Of a DNA stretch of 64,000 nt, positions 57,917 to 64,000 are shown one piece after another. Source of the DNA: Zoogloeaceae bacterium (lineage in GTDB: Bacteria > Pseudomonadota > Gammaproteobacteria > Burkholderiales > Rhodocyclaceae); assembly GCA_024235595.1 (NCBI GenBank), contig JACKMC010000004.1:62001-126000 (forward strand). The letters are read 5' to 3'. The notes beneath the pieces are model-generated. The model had not been told where the DNA came from, ran no database searches, and saw nothing but the letters and a program-made list of their open reading frames with translations. The position numbers and the translations under genes are program-made. Position 1 is the first letter of the stretch, and each line of letters opens with the position of its first letter.

Positions 57917-58996
57917 ATGCCGACCAACGACCAGACCAACCTCATCTGCCTGCTCGACTGCGCCGAGGAGTTGTCTCGCCTGCAGAACCCGGCCGAAGCG
58001 AGGCAAAGTCTTGCGCTCGGCGTGCAGCGCGCGCTCGGGGCCTATTCGGTGCTGCTGTACCGGGTTCGATTCTCCGCCAGCGGCCTCGTCCTCACGCTGC
58101 TCGGCTGGGGCCTCGACAACGACGGCAACCCCAACTGGGAAGATATCTCGGGCGGCGACGAACTCAATCTTGGCTGCGACCCGCTGCTTGGCGAGGCACT
58201 CTCCTCGCCGACGACCTATGCCCTTGCCCGCGAGAGCGACGAGGTTCGCGTCGTCTTTGCCATCGGCCCGCTGGGCGAAGCGCGCTGGTTGCTCGAGGTG
58301 CACGCCATGAAGCGCCCCGAACGGGCGCTGCTCAAGGCCGCCGCGGTCGTCATGCAGTGTTTCGAGAACAACCAGCAGGCGTGGGAATACGCCAATCTCG
58401 ACACCCTGACCCGACTGCTCAACCGCAAGACCTTCGATACCAATTTCGAACAGTTGATCGCGGTCGCCGAGAAGGCCGAACGGAACTCGGACGATCGACG
58501 CCAGGCCAGTGACGACCAGTCTCTTCCATGCTGGCTGGCGGTGTTCGACATCGATCATTTCAAGCGCATCAACGACAGCTTCGGCCACCTTTTCGGGGAC
58601 GAGGTCCTGCTGCTCTTTGCCGAACGCATGCGCAGCTGCTTCAGGGCGCAGGACAAGCTCTTCCGCTTTGGCGGCGAGGAGTTCGTGGTGATGATCCGCC
58701 ATGTGCGCGAAGACCATGTGCGCGGCGTCTTCGAGCGTTTCAGGCGATCGATCGAGCGCTACGATTTTCCCCAGGTCGGGCAAGTCACCTGCTCGGTCGG
58801 TTACACCCGCATCGACCCCGCCTATACGCCGGCCGAACTCCTCGGCAGGGCTGACGCGGCGCTCTACTACGCCAAGGAGCACGGCCGCAACCGGGTCGAC
58901 AGCTTCGACGAGCTGGTCATGCAGGGCCTGCTCAAGCTGGTCCCGGCTCCGGATCACAGCAGCATCCAGGCGGACATCGACGAACTCTTCATCTGA
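57917..58996 (+). CDS. diguanylate cyclase (GGDEF domain)
   Basis: A 359-residue enzyme making cyclic di-GMP. The N-terminal 155 residues look like a GAF-type sensory domain without membrane helices. The GGDEF domain begins near 158 (NLDTLTRLLNRKTF), with FDIDHFKRINDSFGH, active site GGEEF at 252-256 and an inhibitory-site RAQD at 243-246, so product feedback is likely. It follows mksG by 98 bp and precedes lysS by 135 bp. Confidence 0.93.
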   Translation: MPTNDQTNLICLLDCAEELSRLQNPAEARQSLALGVQRALGAYSVLLYRVRFSASGLVLTLLGWGLDNDGNPNWEDISGGDELNLGCDPLLGEALSSPTTYALARESDEVRVVFAIGPLGEARWLLEVHAMKRPERALLKAAAVVMQCFENNQQAWEYANLDTLTRLLNRKTFDTNFEQLIAVAEKAERNSDDRRQASDDQSLPCWLAVFDIDHFKRINDSFGHLFGDEVLLLFAERMRSCFRAQDKLFRFGGEEFVVMIRHVREDHVRGVFERFRRSIERYDFPQVGQVTCSVGYTRIDPAYTPAELLGRADAALYYAKEHGRNRVDSFDELVMQGLLKLVPAPDHSSIQADIDELFI

Positions 58997-59131
58997 GCGG
59001 TTCGACAAGGCGGGACGAATTCGAGCGCTTGTGTCAAAATTCGCGGTCTTGCGGCACGGCCTGCGCGCCTGCCTCTGAACCCGCCGGTGACGCGGGGTTG
59101 CCACGATTGTCCTTGATTGAAGAGCCCATCC

Positions 59132-60634
<1,503 letters not shown>

Positions 60635-60689
60635 GTGGCAGGCAGGGACCGGCGCCGCTGCCGGGCTGTACACTTCCACAGGAGCCGGT

Positions 60690-61202
60690 TTGAGCATTCA
60701 CCAATTGCAGATCGCCTTCGATGCGGTACAGGATCGCCTCGTGCTGCGCGTCGCGACCACTGCCAACGAAGAGATTCGCGCTCATCTCACGCGGCGCTTC
60801 GTGCGCGAGATCTGGCCTCACCTGATGCGGGTGCTGAACGGCCACCTCGGCGGGGCCATGCCGTCGAGCGGGGGTCCTGCAGCCGACCAGGCCCGCAAGA
60901 ACGACGGCACCTTCAGCGAGCCCTTCAAGGACGACAAGCTCACCCGCCCGCTGGGCAGCTCGCCGCTGTTGGTGGCCGAATGCCAGATCGAGGCGCCAAG
61001 CGCGGGCCGTTGCCGCCTCGTACTGCGCGAGCCCCGCGAACGCAGCCTGGTGCTGGACCTCGACAAGAACCTCACCGAGGTCTTCTGTTCGATGCTGCGC
61101 GCAGCGGTCAAGGTGGCCGACTGGGACCTCACGCTCGACTATGATGCCCCCACGGCCGCGGCCGGCGAGCCCGACGACATGCTCCCGAAGGTCCTCCACT
61201 AG
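60690..61202 (+). CDS. conserved hypothetical protein
   Basis: A 170-residue cytoplasmic protein starting with TTG at 60690, supported by AGGAG six bases upstream. The content is alternating helix and strand (IHQLQIAFDAVQDRLVLRVAT; LTRRFVREIWPHLMRVLNG; LVLDLDKNLTEVFCSMLRAAVKVADWDLTL). I do not recognise a domain. It lies between lysS and mnmC on the same strand, 25 bp ahead of mnmC, so a role in translation is possible but not shown. Confidence 0.75.
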   Translation: MSIHQLQIAFDAVQDRLVLRVATTANEEIRAHLTRRFVREIWPHLMRVLNGHLGGAMPSSGGPAADQARKNDGTFSEPFKDDKLTRPLGSSPLLVAECQIEAPSAGRCRLVLREPRERSLVLDLDKNLTEVFCSMLRAAVKVADWDLTLDYDAPTAAAGEPDDMLPKVLH

Positions 61203-61227
61203 CCGCGGCGCGCGGCCGCACCGGACG

Positions 61228-63141
61228 ATGTACACCCGAATACAACCCGCAACGCCCGCCATCGGCGCCGACGGCACACCGTGGTCGGAACAGTACGGCG
61301 ACGTCTATCACTCGCACGACGGCGGGCTGGGCCAGGCACAGCATGTCTTTCTCGCCGGCAACGGCCTGCCGGAACGCTGGCAGGGCCGTGCCCGTTTCGT
61401 CATCGTCGAGACCGGTTTCGGCCTCGGCCTGAACTTCCTCGCCACCTGGGCGGCGTGGCGCGGCGACGCCACGCGAAGCGCCCGGCTGCACTTCATCTCG
61501 TTCGAAAAGCACCCCTTCCGCGCGCATGACTTGCGCGAGTTGCACGCGCGCTGGCCGCATTTCGCCGAACAGTCAGGTGATCTGCTGGCACGCTGGCCGG
61601 CGCTCACACCCGGCATGCATCGGCTGCATCTCGACGACGAGCGGGTGTGCCTGACGCTCTTCTTCGGCGACGCCAGCGACGGCCTGACGCAACTCGACGC
61701 ACAGGCTGACGCGCTTTTCCTCGACGGCTTTTCGCCAGCCCGCAACCCCGAACTGTGGACACCGCGTATCTGCCACCTGCTGGCGCGACTGTGCAAGACC
61801 GAAACCACGCTCGCCACCTGGTCGGTTTCGGGCAAGGTGCGCGAAGCCCTCGGCCACGCGGGCTTCGCGGTCGAGAGGGCTCCGGGATTCGCCGGCAAGC
61901 GGCAGATGCTGCGCGGCCACTACCGCGGACGCGTCAAGCCGCAGGAAAGTCCTCGCGAAAAACACGCGCTGGTGATCGGCGCCGGCCTTGCCGGCAGCGC
62001 GAGCGCCAACCGGCTCGCCGCGCGCGGCTGGAAAATCGACATCATCGACAGCGCCGAGCGGCCGGGCCAGGGCGCCTCGGGCAACCTCGCCGGCGTGCTG
62101 CGGCCGCTGCCAAGCCTCGACGACAACCGCCTCGCCCGCCTCACCCGGGCAGGCAGCCTGTACGGCCGCCGCCACCTCGAAGCGCTCGCGGCAAGTGGCT
62201 GCGCCGCGCGCTGGGACGCCTGCGGCGTGCTGCACCTGGCGCGCGACCCCGCGCACGAAACGCGGCAGCGGCAAGTGGTCGAGACGCAGCAACCGCCGTC
62301 CGAACATCTGCGCTTCGTGAGCAACGAGGAAGCTTCGGCGATCTCGGGCTGGCCCCTGCCGCTGGGTGGCTGGTGGTTTCCGGGCGGCGGCTGGGTCGAG
62401 CCACCGAGCCTGTGCGAAGCCAACCTGCGCGCCTTCGATGCACGCATCCGCGGCCATTTCGGCCGCACGCTAGCCCGCCTGGAAAGACGGGACGGACAAT
62501 GGCATGCCCTCGCCGCCGACGGCAGCAGCATCGCCAGCGCGCCGCTCGCGATCCTCGCCAACGGAGTCGGCATCCGCGCCATCGACGAGGCCGCGCCGCT
62601 GCCGGTAAGAAGCGCCCGCGGCCAGGTCTCGCACCTGCCTGCCGCGCCCGGCAGCGCCCCCCGCGTGGTGGTCTGCCGGCTCGGCTACGTGAGCCCCGAG
62701 ATCGACGGCCTGCGCTGCGCTGGCGCGACCTTCCTGGTCGATGACGACGACCCCGAACTTCGCCTGGACGAGCACCGCGACAACCTCGCCAAGCTCGACT
62801 TCATCCTCCCCGGCTTCGCCGTCGGCCTCGATCCGGCCTCGCTCTCCGGCCGGGTCGGCTTCCGGCCCGCCTCGCCGGACCGGCTGCCGATGATCGGCGC
62901 CGTTCCCACCGGCGAAAAACCCGCCGGCGCCACCCTGCTCGAGCACCTGCCCCGCCACCCGGGCCTCTTCGCGGTGTCCGGTTTCGGCGCGCGCGGCCTG
63001 GTGTGGAGCAGCCTCGCCGGCGAACTGCTGGCCAGCCTGCTCGACGGCGATGCGCTGCCGCTCGAGCGGGATCTGGTCGACGCGGTCGATCCGGCCCGCT
63101 ACCTGCTGAAACCGGCCCGCCAGATGCGCAGCGATGACTGA
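61228..63141 (+). CDS. mnmC: bifunctional tRNA mnm5s2U34 biosynthesis protein MnmC
   Basis: Completes the 5-methylaminomethyl-2-thiouridine modification at the wobble base. The N-terminal half is the SAM-dependent methyltransferase MnmC2 (VETGFGLGLNFLATWAAW; DALFLDGFSPARNPELWT). The C-terminal half (from about 245) is the FAD-dependent oxidoreductase MnmC1 (ALVIGAGLAGSASANRLA; GVLRPLPSLDDNRLARL; VSGFGARGLVWSSLAGELLA). 637 residues from ATG 61228, full length for the fused form. Confidence 0.95.
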   Translation: MYTRIQPATPAIGADGTPWSEQYGDVYHSHDGGLGQAQHVFLAGNGLPERWQGRARFVIVETGFGLGLNFLATWAAWRGDATRSARLHFISFEKHPFRAHDLRELHARWPHFAEQSGDLLARWPALTPGMHRLHLDDERVCLTLFFGDASDGLTQLDAQADALFLDGFSPARNPELWTPRICHLLARLCKTETTLATWSVSGKVREALGHAGFAVERAPGFAGKRQMLRGHYRGRVKPQESPREKHALVIGAGLAGSASANRLAARGWKIDIIDSAERPGQGASGNLAGVLRPLPSLDDNRLARLTRAGSLYGRRHLEALAASGCAARWDACGVLHLARDPAHETRQRQVVETQQPPSEHLRFVSNEEASAISGWPLPLGGWWFPGGGWVEPPSLCEANLRAFDARIRGHFGRTLARLERRDGQWHALAADGSSIASAPLAILANGVGIRAIDEAAPLPVRSARGQVSHLPAAPGSAPRVVVCRLGYVSPEIDGLRCAGATFLVDDDDPELRLDEHRDNLAKLDFILPGFAVGLDPASLSGRVGFRPASPDRLPMIGAVPTGEKPAGATLLEHLPRHPGLFAVSGFGARGLVWSSLAGELLASLLDGDALPLERDLVDAVDPARYLLKPARQMRSDD

Positions 63142-63260
63142 TCCCGGCGCGCAAGACCGAGCCCATCGAACTGTCCCCGATTTGTAAGCCTTGATTGCAG
63201 CGGTGCTCGCGAACGGCGCTCAGCCGTTAATGTGCTCAGTATCTTTCAGGAGCACCAACA

Positions 63261-64000
63261 ATGAGTACCCAAGTCACCGGCCAGCGCATGCATCCGATGC
63301 TGTGGATCGCCGCGATCTCGGTCACTGCGGCAAGCCTGCTGGGCATCGCCTCGATGACCGGGCTGTTCCCGGCTTCGGCGCCCGCCACGGCAAGCGAAAA
63401 GGCTGCACCGGAAAGCGCGCCGCCCACCGCAGCCGTCATCGCGCCAGCCGAACCCGCAGCGCCTGGCAGCGAGAGCCAGCAACCGCTTGCCGAGACTGTC
63501 GCGGCTGTCGAGCCGCAAGCTGCCGCCGTGCCGGCAAAGAAACCGATTGCCGAGAAGGTCACGGCTCCCGCGCCCTCGAAACAGGCGCAACAGCCACGAC
63601 CTGCGGCCACCACGGTCCGCAGCGAGCCCGCGCCCGCTCGGGTCGGCTACGATGAGCCCCTCTCCCCGCCTCTTCCCGCGGCGCAATGTCTCGATTGCGG
63701 CCATGTCGAAGCCATCCGGCCGATCCAGGCGCGCGGCGAAGGCTCCGGCATCGGCGCGATCGCCGGCGGCGTGCTCGGCGGTGTCATCGGCAACCAGATG
63801 GGCAAGGGCACCGGCAAGGATCTCGCCACCATCGGCGGCGCGGTGCTCGGCGGCATCGCCGGCCATCAGGTCGAGAAGAACACCCGCACGGTGACGCGCT
63901 ACGACATCTCGGTGCGCATGGACAATGGCGAACACCGGGTGGTAACGGTCAAGGATGCGCCGATGTGGCGCGAGGGCGACCGCGTGGCGATCCGCGACGG
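63261..64000 (+). CDS. glycine-zipper 2TM domain membrane protein (partial, runs off the window)
   Basis: The first 246 codons of a gene with AGGAG eight bases before ATG. An N-terminal membrane helix (LWIAAISVTAASLLGIASM) is followed by a Pro/Ala-rich periplasmic linker (about 40-135), then a glycine-zipper hairpin (GSGIGAIAGGVLGGVIGNQMG; GTGKDLATIGGAVLGGIAGHQ) of the 17-kDa-antigen/SlyB type, and the start of a strand-rich domain (VRMDNGEHRVVTVKDAP). No lipobox, so it is anchored by the helix. A small hairpin AACGGC/GCCGTT lies upstream at 63212-63228. Function unknown; related proteins affect envelope integrity. Confidence 0.85.
   Translation, partial: MSTQVTGQRMHPMLWIAAISVTAASLLGIASMTGLFPASAPATASEKAAPESAPPTAAVIAPAEPAAPGSESQQPLAETVAAVEPQAAAVPAKKPIAEKVTAPAPSKQAQQPRPAATTVRSEPAPARVGYDEPLSPPLPAAQCLDCGHVEAIRPIQARGEGSGIGAIAGGVLGGVIGNQMGKGTGKDLATIGGAVLGGIAGHQVEKNTRTVTRYDISVRMDNGEHRVVTVKDAPMWREGDRVAIRD

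Overview
The window is a high-GC bacterial chromosome segment that reads as a betaproteobacterium, most likely near the Rhodocyclales. The evidence is the order of its housekeeping clusters (rpoE-rseA-rseB-rseC-mucD followed by lepA-lepB-DUF4845-rnc-era-recO-pdxJ-acpS-nagZ, and yceD-rpmF-plsX-fabH-fabD-fabG-acpP-fabF), the class of gene families and the base composition. Genus is an inference only.

Layout. 1-1384: the right part of a CRISPR array (20 identical 37-bp repeats, 19 complete spacers, continuing off the left edge; no cas genes in view). 1412-2518: an intact IS630-family insertion sequence that ends the array on one side and cuts off the 3' end of an aldo/keto reductase gene on the other. 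2514-5224: remains of a sugar-acid catabolic operon (FCD-type GntR regulator, D-mannonate dehydratase, truncated reductase). 5225-7940: gene-poor stretch with one convincing small OmlA/BamE-like gene and apparent relics. 7941-9953: a DUF1178 protein and a type I phosphodiesterase-like protein. 10061-10225: tRNA-Gly(GCC) with its own promoter and terminator.

10241-24456 (minus strand): two linked groups. The sigma-E envelope-stress operon (rpoE, rseA, rseB, rseC, mucD, a glutaredoxin-like gene) ends in an intrinsic terminator just before lepA. The lepA-lepB-DUF4845-rnc-era-recO-pdxJ-acpS-nagZ-uvrC-pgsA run follows, many of its genes overlapping by 4 bp. nadB is divergent from rpoE. 26400-33115 (minus): the fatty-acid and phospholipid initiation cluster driven by a good sigma-70 promoter, ending in a YgfX-like gene. 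33149-36402: maf and an RsmI-like methyltransferase (plus), then Rieske, HAD phosphatase and RluC genes (minus). 36386-39835: rne (RNase E) with a leader of about 350 nt and a bidirectional terminator. 39858-42822: protein tyrosine phosphatase, uvrB, thioredoxin-like (minus). 43017-48982: aminotransferase, DUF1835 protein, a YbbAP-type ABC exporter and a Nudix hydrolase.

49360-60634: prfB, with its classical +1 programmed frameshift, and lysS flank a compact plus-strand cassette. The cassette holds a membrane-anchored protein with a YfiM/DUF2279-like motif block, four translationally coupled genes matching MksF-MksE-MksB-MksG (Wadjet JetABCD-like anti-plasmid SMC system), and a diguanylate cyclase. 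60690-64000: a conserved hypothetical protein, mnmC, and the start of a glycine-zipper membrane protein that runs off the window.

Main points of interest: (i) the Mks/Wadjet-type operon between prfB and lysS, with an extra membrane gene 9 bp upstream as a possible unrecognised component; (ii) a CRISPR array whose spacers, in the presumed crRNA orientation, nearly all read as antisense to phage coding strands, several across ribosome-binding sites and start codons, with spacer pairs hitting overlapping or homologous targets; (iii) the array-IS-reductase junction, which looks like a rearrangement.
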